Assembly (NCBI GenBank): GCA_040757205.1 | Contig: JBFLXL010000010.1 | Location: 17,712 to 81,711, forward strand | DNA: 64,000 nucleotides | Direction of reading: 5' to 3' | Source of the DNA: Bacillota bacterium | Lineage (GTDB): Bacteria; Bacillota; Desulfotomaculia; Desulfotomaculales; Desulforudaceae | In this document: positions 1 to 8,798 of the stretch, piece by piece | Numbering within the stretch: position 1 is the stretch's first letter | Layout: each line of letters opens with the position of its first letter | The notes under the pieces: generated by a model | The model's database searches: none | Seen by the model: the letters and a program-made list of their open reading frames with translations, nothing else | Told to the model about the DNA's origin: nothing | Made by a program: the position numbers and the translations under genes

Positions 1-900
1 CGGGCGGGCGGCGAGCGGGTGAAGGGCCTGCGCGAGGGCCTTTTGGGGGCGGTGTCCCGGGCGAGAAAGCGCCTGGAAAAGCGCCTGGAGGGCTGCCACG
101 GGACGGCCGCCGACGGGGCGAAGGCCGAGGGACTGCGCCGGCTGGGCGAGGTGCTGACCGCGAACCTCTACCGGATGGACAGGAACCCGGAGCGGGCGGA
201 GCGGGTGGTGCTGGAGGACTTCCACACCGGGCAGCCGGTGGAGATCGCCCTGGACCCGCGGCTCTCCCCGGCCCAGAACGCGCAAGTTTACTTCAAGCGC
301 TATAACAAGCTAAGGAAGGGCGCCGAGCGGGCCCGGGCGGAGCTGGCCGAGCTGGAGGCCGAAGCCGCCTACCTGGACGCCCTGGAGACGGCGGTTGCCC
401 TGGCCGAGACCCCCGCGGACCTGGACGAGGTGCGCGAGGAGCTGGCGGGCGCGGGGTATTTGCGGGAGAAGGCGGCGGCGCGGCGGCCCAAGAAGGCGGC
501 CGAACCGCGGCCGCTGGAGCTGGTGACGTCGGACGGGACGGTGGTGTACGTGGGCCGGAACAACCGCCAGAACGAGTTGGTCACCTTCAAGCTCGGGCGT
601 CCCGACGACCTCTGGCTGCACGCCAAGAGCATCCCCGGGGCGCACGTGATCATCCGCACCGGCGGGCGGGCGGTGAACGACGCGGCCCTTCTGGAGGCGG
701 CCGGGTGGGCGGCCTACTTCAGCAAGTCCCGCCAGGGGAAAAAGGTGCCGGTGGACTACACCCTGCGCAAACACGTGCAAAAACCCAAGGGCGCGCGGCC
801 AGGGTTTGTGGTTTATGCGCATGAGAAGACGGTGCTGGTGGACCCGCAGCCGGTGGGGCCGGGGTTGCCTGGGCCGGGCGGTGGTGCCGGGCAGCGGTAG
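1..900 (+). CDS. rqcH: Ribosome quality control protein RqcH (NFACT/FbpA family), C-terminal part
   Basis: The frame is open to the left edge, so this is the 3' part of a longer gene (full family length is about 570-590 residues). The visible part has the charged coiled-coil middle of NFACT proteins, then the NFACT-R domain with the signature GRNNRQNELVTFKLGRPDDL followed by DLWLHAKSIPGAHV. In the family this protein binds stalled 50S subunits with peptidyl-tRNA and adds C-terminal alanine tails. The last conserved stretch (KTVLVDPQPV) lies inside the overlap with the convergent gene 813-1457, so the overlap is real on this side. The glycine/proline-rich last 12 residues are not family-like. 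Confidence 0.9.
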   Translation, partial: RAGGERVKGLREGLLGAVSRARKRLEKRLEGCHGTAADGAKAEGLRRLGEVLTANLYRMDRNPERAERVVLEDFHTGQPVEIALDPRLSPAQNAQVYFKRYNKLRKGAERARAELAELEAEAAYLDALETAVALAETPADLDEVREELAGAGYLREKAAARRPKKAAEPRPLELVTSDGTVVYVGRNNRQNELVTFKLGRPDDLWLHAKSIPGAHVIIRTGGRAVNDAALLEAAGWAAYFSKSRQGKKVPVDYTLRKHVQKPKGARPGFVVYAHEKTVLVDPQPVGPGLPGPGGGAGQR

Positions 901-1457
901 GTGGCGGTGCGGAACATCTCCGCCAGTTGATGGAGCCGGTCTATCCCGGTATCGCGCAGGGTAATGGAAGCGTCAACATGGCCCATCTTTCCGCAGAGGG
1001 CGATCGTATAGCACTTGGTGCCCTGATCAATAATCTTTAAGGCCACGTCAGCATACAGGCACTCCACCCCGTAAAAAACAGCGACGTCATATTTTTCGTG
1101 AGCGATAACCAGGTCGCCGTGGTAGGGATTGATCTCGCACGCCGTCCTGGCCATCGGATAGGGGGGACGCAGATCATAGATCGGGCGGATTTCCGCCCCC
1201 ATGGCCGCGGCCAACTCCCTGATCGCTTTAGCCCTCCCCGGGAGGCCGTCTTCCCAGGACCAGAGAACCAGGCGGGCGGGGACGACCATCACCGGCTTTT
1301 TGGCCCGGCTGACCTTCTCCACAATCTTGTTTAAAGCATCCGCCACCGGGACCGGCTCGCCTTCAACCAGGGCCTTCCCCTTCTCCGGATGGGCCGCCCG
1401 TGAAACCGGTTCCGGGCCGACCAGCCAACGGTAGTCATCTCCCCGGGCCTCGCTCAT
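813..1457 (-). CDS. CdhB-like (CO dehydrogenase epsilon/'beta subunit family') protein linked to formate dehydrogenase
   Basis: 214 residues. It starts with an ATG that overlaps the fdhA stop in ATGA, so it is translationally coupled to fdhA. The body, with KPVMVVPARLVLWSWEDG, MGAEIRPIYDLRPPYP and VAVFYGVECLYADVALKI, resembles the Rossmann-like epsilon subunit family of CODH/ACS (CdhB), of which a second, more typical member lies at 21277-21831. The role is not established; by position it may be an accessory or docking subunit of the Sec-formate dehydrogenase. The last 30 or so residues (after LHQLAEMFR) are antisense to the end of rqcH and look non-conserved, so the reading frame may simply run on. 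Family assignment is from recall, not a search. Confidence 0.6.
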   Translation of the reverse strand: MSEARGDDYRWLVGPEPVSRAAHPEKGKALVEGEPVPVADALNKIVEKVSRAKKPVMVVPARLVLWSWEDGLPGRAKAIRELAAAMGAEIRPIYDLRPPYPMARTACEINPYHGDLVIAHEKYDVAVFYGVECLYADVALKIIDQGTKCYTIALCGKMGHVDASITLRDTGIDRLHQLAEMFRTATYRCPAPPPGPGNPGPTGCGSTSTVFSCA

Positions 1458-4294
1458 TTTGGACCACCCACTTTCTTCTCAATGTTAACGGCGCACGCTT
1501 TCAGCGCGGAGGCCACGGACATGCTGCATACCGCCGGGTTGGTCAGCACATTGGCCGGCGCATCGGCGAAGTGGAAGCTCAACGATACCACGCCCTCAGG
1601 CACCTGCGCGGTAATCTCCACGCGCGTCTCAATTGAGCCGCGCGCCGAGCTGACCCTGACCGTGTCCCCGGCGCCTACCCCCAACTTGCCGGCGTCCTGG
1701 GGGTTGATCTGCACCCGCTCCTCACTGAGCAGCTCGTTCAGGCCCCCGACCCTGGCCGTCATGCTCCTGGTGTGATAGTGATACAGCTTGCGGGCCGTGA
1801 CTAAAACAAAAGGATAATCGCGATCGGGCTTCTCCGTGGCCAGGGGGCGGTAATCGACGGTCGAAAACAAGCCGGCGCCGCGGGCAAATTTGTCTTCTTC
1901 GCCTCGCCATGACCGGCGGTGCATGATGGCCGTGCCGGGATGATCCTCCGTGGGGCAGGGCCACTGCAGCCCCCGCTCCTCGAGGCGCTCGTAGCTCATC
2001 CCGCCAAAATAGTGGGGTGAGAGCCGGCGCACCTCCTCCCATATCTCTTTCGGAGAAGAATGCCTCCAGGGAAGACCCAGCTTTTCCGCCAGCGCCTGGA
2101 TGATCTCCCAGTCCGGCTTGCTTTGCCCCACGGGCTGAACAGCACGGCGCACCCGCTGCACTCGCCGCTCCGTGTTGATAAAGGTGCCTTCTTTCTCGGC
2201 GAAAGAGGCCGCCGGCAGGACGACATCGGCGAGCCGGGCCGTCTCGGTGAGAAAGATATCCTGCACAACCAAAAAATCCAGCGCTTCAAGCGCTTCCCGC
2301 ACATGCCGCAGGTCCGGAGAAGTGAGCAGCGGGTTCTCTCCCATAATGTACAAGGCCTTGCACCGCCGGCCGGGGTTAGGATGAAACATGTCGTTGATCG
2401 TCCTCCCCGGGATATCGGAGAGTTCCACCCCCCAGGCCTGCGAAAACTTGGCCCGGATATGGTCGCTGACCATAGCGGCCGGCACAGCCTGGGGGTGAGC
2501 GCCGCAAAAATCAAACTCCAGAGCGGTGACCAGCTCCGCTTTTGCTCCCGCCGCCTCTTCACCCGCCAGCCGCTGCCAGTAAGTGGTCCCATCGCTGTGC
2601 AGTGGCTGGTAGCCGGGCAGGACATTGGGCAGGCAGCCCATATCACAGGCCCCCTGGACATTATTCTGGCCGCGCAGCGGGTTGACACCGGCGTTGGGCT
2701 TGCCGAAATTGCCGGTAGCCATCGCCAGGTTGGTCAAAGCCAGCACGTTTTCCGTGCCGCAGGTGTGCTGCGTTACGCCCATGCAGTAAAAAATGGCGGC
2801 GGCAGGGGCGGTGGCATAGAGGCGGGCCGCCCGCGCTATGTCGGCCGCCGGCACCCCCGCGATCGCGGCCGCGGAGTCAAGGCTGTACCGCTCCATGATG
2901 AACTCCTTCAACTGCTCAAAGCCGTTTGTCCGCCGGGCGATAAAATCCCTGTCCTCCAGCCCTTCGCCCAAAATGACCGCGATCATCCCGTTAAGCAGGG
3001 CCACGTCTGTCCCCGGTTTGAGCTGCAGGTGGACATCGGCTATTTCAGCCAGCGGGGTGCGGCGGGGATCAATGACGATCAGCCGGGCGCCCCTCTTTAC
3101 GGCCCGCCGTATGCGGTAGTCGACGATCGGGTGATTGGCGGTCGGGTTGGCGCCGGCCACCAGAATAGCGTGGCAGCCCTCGATATCGCCGATCGGGTTG
3201 GTCATCGCCCCGCTGCCTGTGGTAGTGGCCAGACCGACCACCGTCGGGGCATGTCAGAGGCGCGCGCAATGGTCAACGCTGTTGCTCCCCAAGGAGCGCA
3301 GCAGCTTCTGGAAAAGGTAATTGTCCTCATTGGTAACCCGCGCCGAGCTTAACCCCCCCAGCGACTCAGGCCCGTATTTTTCCCGCACCTCACGGAAGCC
3401 GCCGGCTACCAGCTCAAGCGCCTCGTCCCAGGAAGCCTCTTCAAACCGGCCGTTGCGCTTGATCAGCGGCGCCACCAGGCGGTCGGGATGGTTAATGAAG
3501 GCATAGCCGAAGCGCCCTTTAACGCAGAGCTCGCCCCGGTTGACGGGGCTCTGCCGGTCGCCGCGCACCCCGGCAACCCTGCCGTCGCGCACGCCGAGAT
3601 ATATCCCGCAGCCGCAGCCGCAGTAGCCGCAGACGGTCTTCACTTCATAAGCCAGTTGCGCCCCGTTGCGGGGCAGCAGGGCGCCCACCGGGCAGCGCAC
3701 CACGCACTCCCCGCACGACGTGCATTTCGATTCCGGCAGCGGTTCGTCCTCAAGAGTGCTGGTCCTGGTGGCAAACCCGCGGAAAGAGAAATCGATCGCT
3801 TCCATGCAGGTTAGCTCGTTGCAGGTGCGCACGCAGATACTGCAGCGAACGCACTTGTTATAGTCCCTGATCACGAAGGGATGGGCCTCGTCCACCGGCT
3901 GCCGCTCCCTGGCCTTCAATCCCTTCAGCCGCTCCCGGTCAACCCCTATATAGCGGACCACCTCTTGCAGCTTGCAGTGATTGTTCTTGGCGCAGGCCAG
4001 GCAGTCGTCATGGTGGTTTACCACCATGCGCTCCACCGCCCGGCGGCGCACCTCATCCACCCGGGCGCTGCCTGACCTCACCACCATCCCCCCGACGACC
4101 GGAGCTCGGCACGAGAGCACGAGCACCCCGTTAGCCTCGACAACACAAACCCGACATCTGCCCGTGGGCTTCAGGTCGGGGTGATGGCAGAGGTGGGGGA
4201 TGTAGATTCCGTTTTCCAGGGCCGCCTCGAGGACGGTCCTGCCTTCTTCGACGGTGATCTCCCGGCCGTCGACAAAAAGTTTAACCTCTGCCAT
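1454..4294 (-). CDS. fdhA: Formate dehydrogenase alpha subunit, selenocysteine-containing (Sec347)
   Basis: A 946-residue enzyme that reversibly reduces CO2 to formate, the first step of the methyl branch. It is read through an in-frame TGA at 3254-3256: the residues before it (SVDHCARL) and after it (HAPTVVGLATTTGSGAMTNP) are the continuous active-site segment of FdhA, with Sec347 as the Mo/W ligand. Domains in order: plant-type [2Fe-2S] (C36, C47, C50, C62), His-Cys [4Fe-4S] (H94/H95, C98, C101, C107), two ferredoxin clusters (from C148 and C191), the molybdopterin-family cluster CGYCGCGCG near 222, the bis-MGD catalytic domain, and a C-terminal MGD-binding domain ending KKVGGPK. This NuoG-type front end is like the NADP-linked tungsten enzyme of Moorella. 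The RBS is GTAAGGAGG upstream of the ATG at 4294. An automatic caller would split this gene in two. Confidence 0.95.
3207..3256 (-). promoter_or_regulatory. UGA selenocysteine codon and bacterial SECIS hairpin in fdhA
   Basis: The TGA is at 3256-3254 on the minus strand. Twelve bases later a perfect hairpin forms: GTGGTC (3241-3236), loop GGTCT (3235-3231), GGCCAC (3230-3225). The loop contains the GGU(C) apical sequence bound by SelB in the E. coli fdhF element. An outer GCCCC (3250-3246) can pair with GGGGC (3211-3207). Size and distance from the UGA match known bacterial SECIS elements. selA, selB, selC and selD are not in this window. Confidence 0.85.
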
Positions 4295-4503
4295 GCGCCT
4301 CTTTGCCTCCTTACAAAAATTTCGAGAGGGACAGGCATCGGCCTGGGAGAAGGGCTCAGCCTGGGAGAGAGCCTGGAGAGAGCCTGGAGGAGTACAGGCA
4401 CCATTTTCGGATCGGCAAGCGTAACCAGTAAGCGTTACGTTGTGGGACTAGAACCGGTTTCGATCAGATTTCAGTTTGCCTTTGCGGGCGGCTCTCGCGC
4501 CGA
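4295..4503. other. fdhA upstream region with a direct/inverted repeat candidate operator and REP-like pieces
   Basis: At 4418-4425 and 4431-4438 there is an imperfect direct repeat AGCGTAAC / AGCGTTAC (13-bp step), which also forms the inverted repeat CGTAAC-N8-GTTACG. It lies about 125-140 bases upstream of the fdhA start, just downstream of the LytTR regulator gene, and could be that regulator's site. Between 4330 and 4410 there are short repeats of GCCTGGGAGAG and a piece of the GACAGGCACCATTTTCGG repeat also seen at 28672-28743. Confidence 0.35.
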
Positions 4504-5259
4504 TCATGTGCTTCGGCTCTCATAACGCAAGCGCTTGGGGAGGCCGAGCCTTTCCTTCAGGGCGGCAACGCGGCTCCGGCTTACCGGCACCGCGCTGTTT
4601 TGCCGGTCGTTAATATACAGGACATAAGTACCGTTCAGATCCGGCTTGATCTCCTTGACGAACTTCAAATTGACGACATAGCTCCGGTGCGAACGGAAAA
4701 ACATGTCTTGGGGCAACCGGCCGGCCAGCTGTTCCAGGGTATAGATTTGGGGAGCGCTCGCCCGCTCACCGTACGTGCAGACGATCACGCGGTCGCTCTC
4801 CGCGTAGATGTGGGTGATCTCCTGCGTCGGCACCGGGATGATGTTCCCGCGTCTGATTATGGCCACGGTGGCAAGGGGTTTCTCCTTTTCCGGGGCAAGG
4901 CGTTCTTTCAACCGGGTGATGACTTCTAAAAGCCTTTTTTCGGTCATCGGTTTGACCAGGTAATCGACGGCGCCGACACCGAATGCATCCAGGGCGTATT
5001 CCTCGTGGGCGGTGACGAACACGATGACCGGCCCGTTTTTCTGGGCGCACAGCTCGCGGGCCAGCTCAATGCCGCTGATGCCAGGCATGCAGATGTCCAG
5101 GAAAACGACGTCATAGGCGACCGCCTTAATGAGTTTCAGTGCTTCCTGCGCGTCGGCCGCCTCGCCGACCACCTGCACTGAGCCGCAGCGGCCAAGAAGA
5201 TGACGCAACTCATCTCTAGCGGGATATTCATCGTCCACAATCAAGGCTCGAAGGAGCAT
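4504..5259 (-). CDS. LytTR-family two-component response regulator
   Basis: 251 residues. The N-terminal receiver domain (about 1-120) has the acidic pocket VDDE, the phosphoacceptor Asp in VVFLDICMPGISG, the Thr of VTAHEE and the Lys of LVKP. The C-terminal LytTR DNA-binding domain (about 145-245) has FFRSHRSYVVNLKFV and the closing SRSRVAALKERL. The RBS (GGGGGGAAGG) precedes the ATG. No partner histidine kinase is visible. Position directly upstream of fdhA suggests control of formate dehydrogenase or nearby Wood-Ljungdahl genes; that is inference. Its 5' untranslated region abuts the small inverted-repeat element at 5306-5514. Confidence 0.92.
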   Translation of the reverse strand: MLLRALIVDDEYPARDELRHLLGRCGSVQVVGEAADAQEALKLIKAVAYDVVFLDICMPGISGIELARELCAQKNGPVIVFVTAHEEYALDAFGVGAVDYLVKPMTEKRLLEVITRLKERLAPEKEKPLATVAIIRRGNIIPVPTQEITHIYAESDRVIVCTYGERASAPQIYTLEQLAGRLPQDMFFRSHRSYVVNLKFVKEIKPDLNGTYVLYINDRQNSAVPVSRSRVAALKERLGLPKRLRYESRST

Positions 5260-5305
5260 CTTTCCTTCCCCCCTTCTTCTCTACCTCATCTGGAATCTTC
5301 TCCTC

Positions 5306-5514
5306 CTAGGAGAGTGTTGCAAAACCAGAAATTGGACAAAGAATTGGATCTAAACACCTTTATGGATAACTATTCCAAAAGACTGGAGGCCGCGAAAAAC
5401 AAGCATGGCTTGATGCGGCGAAGCCGGACGGCGCGGAGCGTACTGGGTGGTACGTGAGCACCGGACGGCGAGCCTGACAAAACCAGGCGCGAGTTTTTTG
5501 CAGCGGTCTCCTAG
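5306..5514. repeat. MITE-like non-coding element with terminal inverted repeats
   Basis: The left end CTAGGAGAGTGTTGCAAAA (5306-5324) matches the reverse complement of the right end (5514-5496), CTAGGAGACCGCTGCAAAA, with 3 mismatches. The interior has no plausible gene but is structured: CCGGACGGCG occurs twice (at 5424 and 5461) around a CGTAC-TGGGTG-GTACG hairpin, and GCCTGACAAAACCAGGC (5472-5488) forms another stem. The right end includes the fhs stop codon. The element therefore fills the whole gap between fhs and the LytTR gene. Mobility is inferred from the ends only. Confidence 0.55.
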
Positions 5515-7184
5515 AACAGTCCAACCGCATTGCCGGCGGAGTCGATGTCGACCTTTTCCGCCGCCGGCACCAGGGGCAGCCCGGGCATGGTCATGATTTT
5601 TCCCGCCAGGACGACCAGGAAGCCGGAACCCACCGCGGCGCGCACCTCGCGCACGGTAAGCAGCCATCCCTTCGGCCGGCCCAAAAGCCGGGGATTATCG
5701 GAAAGTGAACTCTGGGTCTTGGCCATGCAGATCGGAAGCCTGTCGAAACCCAACCGGGTGAGGGTCTGGATGTCCGCTTCCGCCTGGTCCGTGAACACCA
5801 CTCCCTCCGCCCCGTAGACTCGGCGGGCGATGATCTCGATCTTTTCTCTGATCGGCAGGTTCCAGTCGTACAGCGGGCGAAAGCCCCCGGGGGCGCGCGC
5901 CAGGATGGCCAGCACCTTTTCCGCCAGTTCCAGGCCGCCCTCGCCGCCGCGGGCGACCACTTCGGAGACCGCGACCGGGATGCCGCGGGCCAGGCAGTGC
6001 TCCCGGATCAGGTTCAGCTCGGCATCCGCGTCCGTGGGAAAGCGATTGACCGCCACCACCACCGGCAGGTTGAAGTTGCCCGTAATGTTGTCGATGTGTG
6101 CGTCGAGGTTGGCCAGGCCGGCCCCGAGAGCCTCGACGTTCGGCCGGGTGACCTCGCCGAGGGGGAGCCCCCCGTGCATTTTGAGGGCCCGCACGGTGGC
6201 GACCAGGACCACCGCGTCCGGCTGGAATCCGCCGTAACCGCACACGATGTCGAAAAACTTCTCGGCGCCCAGGTCGGAGCCGAACCCGCCCTCGGTCACC
6301 ACGTAGTCCGCCAGTCGCAGAGCCAGCCGCGTGGCGAGGATGGAGTTGTTGCCGTGGGCGATGTTGGCAAAGGGGCCGCCGTGCACAAAAGCCGCCTGTC
6401 CTTCCGCCGTTTGCACCAGGTTGGGTTTCAGGGCGTCTTTCATTATCACGGCCAGCGCCCCGGCCACTTTCAGGTCGCGCGCAAAGACCGGCCGGCCGTC
6501 GCGAGTGTAGGCCACCAGGACGTTCCCGGCCCGCTCCTTGAAATCCTGCAACCCTTCGGCCAGGCACAGGAGCGCCATAATCTCGGAGGCCACGGTAATG
6601 TCAAACCCGCTTTCGCGTGGTACGCCGTCGACCTTGTTGCCGAGACCGCACACCACATTGCGCAGTTGCCGGTCGTTGACGTCGACCACCCGGCGCCAGA
6701 GCACCCGTTTGGGATCGATGTTCAGGGTATTGCCCTGGAAGATGTGGTTGTCCACCACGGCCGCCAGCACGTTGTGCGCGGCGGTGACCGCGTGAATGTC
6801 GCCGGTGAAGTGCAGGTTGATGTCTTCCATCGGCAAAACTTGAGAGTAACCCCCGCCGGCCGCGCCCCCCTTGACCCCGAAAGTGGGGCCCATTGACGGC
6901 TCGCGCAGGCACACCGCCACCTTCAGGCCCAGTCGGCCCAGGGCCTGCGTCAGCCCGATCGCCGTGCAGGTTTTGCCCTCTCCGGCCGGGGTAGGAGTGA
7001 TGGCGGTCGTGAAAATCAGCTTGCCCGGCGGGCGCTCCCGCACGCGTTCCCACAGGCCGTTTGTAACCTTGGCCTTGTACTTCCCGTAGAGTTCCAGATC
7101 CTCTTCGGCCAGACCCAGATGGCGCGCCACCTCGATTATCGGTTTGAGTGCGGCACTCTGGGCGATTTCGATGTCGGAAAGCAT
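5511..7184 (-). CDS. fhs: Formate--tetrahydrofolate ligase
   Basis: 557 residues, the usual family length. It ATP-dependently joins formate to tetrahydrofolate, the second step of the methyl branch. The P-loop-like TPTPAGEGKTCTAIGLTQAL, the EPSMGPTFGVKGGAAGGGY segment and the LHFTGDIHAVTAAHNVLAA segment are all present, as is FGSDLGAEKFF. The ATG at 7184 has an RBS GGGAGGTAAAG and follows metF by about 30 bases, so it is co-transcribed with mvhD-metV-metF. The stop TAG lies in the right terminal repeat of the element at 5306-5514. Confidence 0.97.
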   Translation of the reverse strand: MLSDIEIAQSAALKPIIEVARHLGLAEEDLELYGKYKAKVTNGLWERVRERPPGKLIFTTAITPTPAGEGKTCTAIGLTQALGRLGLKVAVCLREPSMGPTFGVKGGAAGGGYSQVLPMEDINLHFTGDIHAVTAAHNVLAAVVDNHIFQGNTLNIDPKRVLWRRVVDVNDRQLRNVVCGLGNKVDGVPRESGFDITVASEIMALLCLAEGLQDFKERAGNVLVAYTRDGRPVFARDLKVAGALAVIMKDALKPNLVQTAEGQAAFVHGGPFANIAHGNNSILATRLALRLADYVVTEGGFGSDLGAEKFFDIVCGYGGFQPDAVVLVATVRALKMHGGLPLGEVTRPNVEALGAGLANLDAHIDNITGNFNLPVVVAVNRFPTDADAELNLIREHCLARGIPVAVSEVVARGGEGGLELAEKVLAILARAPGGFRPLYDWNLPIREKIEIIARRVYGAEGVVFTDQAEADIQTLTRLGFDRLPICMAKTQSSLSDNPRLLGRPKGWLLTVREVRAAVGSGFLVVLAGKIMTMPGLPLVPAAEKVDIDSAGNAVGLF

Positions 7185-7215
7185 CGTCTGTCTCTTTACC
7201 TCCCTGTTTCGTGGG

Positions 7216-8136
7216 TTAATGGTTATCGGCCTGCGGCCTGGGGAGCAGTCCCGCTTCGCTGACGATCTCCGGTACCGCTTCCTCCCACCTGATGGCCATG
7301 ACGTGGACGCCCCGAACGCCTTCGATCGTGCGCAGCTGCCGGATCAGCTCGACGGCGAACCGTTTCCCCTCCAGCACTTGGTCCGCGGCCCCCTCCACGC
7401 GACGAATGAGCTCAGCGGGCACCACCATGCCGGGAATCTTGCTGATGTACCTCAGGGTACCCGCAGACTTCGGCGGCACCACGCCGGCCAGGATAAAGAC
7501 TTCCTTATCCCACCCCTGCTCCCGGACGGCGGCCATGAAATCCCGAAACAACTCGAGGTCGTATACCGCCTGCGTTTGAATAAAGCGGGCCCCGGCGGCG
7601 ATTTTCTTTCCCAACCGCAACACCCGCAACGGCAGCGGGCCGGCGAAGGGGTTCTCCACGGCACCGACGAACAACTCCGGCGGCGGCTTTACCTGGTCCC
7701 CGTTCAGAAACCGGCCCTCGCACAGCCGGCGCGCCAGGCCCACCAGTTGCACCGAGTCCAGGTCGAAGACGCCCCGTGCCTGGGGGTGGTTGCCGAATTG
7801 CTGGTGGTCACCGGTGAGGCAGAGCACGTTCCTGATCCCCAGGCTGGCGGCGCCCAGCAGGTCGCTTTGCAGGGCGAGGCGGTTGCGGTCGCGGGTGGTG
7901 AGCTGGAACACCGGCTCGCCCCCGGCCTGCAGTACGTGCCCCGCGGCGGCCAAAGAGCACAAGTGCACCACCGCGCCCTGGTTGTCGGTGACGTTCTGGG
8001 CATCCGTGCAGTCCCGGAGCAAGGCCGCGTGCCGGCGTACGCTCTCCCCGGACGCCCCCTTCGGCGGGCCGATTTCGGCCGTCACCGCAAAGTGGCCCTG
8101 TTCCAGAACCCTCTGCAAATTGCCCGGTGTGCTCAC
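7216..8136 (-). CDS. metF: Methylenetetrahydrofolate reductase, catalytic subunit
   Basis: 306 residues from a GTG that overlaps the metV stop (GTGA); the open frame extends further upstream but that part is antisense-like to metV. It reduces methylene-THF to methyl-THF. TIM-barrel features seen are FAVTAEIGPPKG near the start, DAQNVTDNQGA, the NVLCLTGDHQQFGNH FAD region, and FIQTQAVYDLELF. It lacks a fused C-terminal domain; instead metV is the next gene, as in Moorella-type MetVF. Electrons probably come through MvhD and iron-sulfur carriers rather than directly from NAD(P)H; this is inference from context. Confidence 0.95.
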   Translation of the reverse strand: MSTPGNLQRVLEQGHFAVTAEIGPPKGASGESVRRHAALLRDCTDAQNVTDNQGAVVHLCSLAAAGHVLQAGGEPVFQLTTRDRNRLALQSDLLGAASLGIRNVLCLTGDHQQFGNHPQARGVFDLDSVQLVGLARRLCEGRFLNGDQVKPPPELFVGAVENPFAGPLPLRVLRLGKKIAAGARFIQTQAVYDLELFRDFMAAVREQGWDKEVFILAGVVPPKSAGTLRYISKIPGMVVPAELIRRVEGAADQVLEGKRFAVELIRQLRTIEGVRGVHVMAIRWEEAVPEIVSEAGLLPRPQADNH

Positions 8137-8798
8137 GGCATCAGGTCCTCCCGCGCCACGGACCGCACCCCCGCTCCCGCACGGGACCAGTCCTTGGGTG
8201 GCGTGATGACGTTCAAATTCTTCAATCGGCCTTGGCCGGACAGCCGCTCGTAGATGAGATTCCAGGCGCAAGGTTGGTCGCGTCCGATCTCGCAGCGCCC
8301 GTTCACCGACCCGCCGCACGGACCGTTGAGCAGTTCCTTGGCGCACCGGCTCACCGGGCAAATGCCGCCCGTTTCTCCCAAGACACACTCCCCGCACATG
8401 CGGCAGCGTTCTTCCCAATGCCCGGCGGCCGGGGAGCCGCCGGCGAACACGGTGTCCACGGCGGGGAATACCGGTTTGCCCGGATAGCGCTCCGCCATGT
8501 ACTGCACCCCCACGCCGCACCCCAGGGAAAAGCAGGCTTGGGCCTGTTCCATGAGATTATCGAACGGCGGCAGGAATCCAGGATCGCACTGGCGGGCGAC
8601 GGTCGCCCGGATCACGGTGCGTTTTTGCCCGAGCCGCTTGGCCGCAAGTTCAAGCTGGGTCGCGAGCAGTCCCACCTCGCGCTCGCCACCCGCCCCGCAG
8701 ACCGCCACGCAGCCCTTGCATCCGGCCACCAGGATGGTGCTTTTTCCCGTGGCCGCCGCCAGCAACGGGGGCGCCGGCTTTCTCCGCGCCACGATCAC
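8133..8798 (-). CDS. metV: MetV, iron-sulfur/zinc partner of methylenetetrahydrofolate reductase
   Basis: 221 residues from a GTG at 8798 that overlaps the mvhD stop (GTGA) and has an RBS GGGAGGT; a longer open frame upstream overlaps mvhD and is rejected. The C-terminal half carries the MetV cysteine pattern CRMCGECVLGETGGICPVSR followed by CGGSVNGRCEI and PCAWNLIYERL. The N-terminal half has GCKGCVAVC and SLGCGVGVQY. In acetogens MetV forms a complex with MetF and passes electrons to its flavin. The tight overlaps on both sides indicate coupled translation with mvhD and metF. Confidence 0.9.
   Translation of the reverse strand: MIVARRKPAPPLLAAATGKSTILVAGCKGCVAVCGAGGEREVGLLATQLELAAKRLGQKRTVIRATVARQCDPGFLPPFDNLMEQAQACFSLGCGVGVQYMAERYPGKPVFPAVDTVFAGGSPAAGHWEERCRMCGECVLGETGGICPVSRCAKELLNGPCGGSVNGRCEIGRDQPCAWNLIYERLSGQGRLKNLNVITPPKDWSRAGAGVRSVAREDLMP

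Noticed and set aside
1454..4294. fdhA as a pseudogene split by a stop codon
   Set aside because: The stop is TGA exactly at the Sec position and is followed by a SECIS hairpin.
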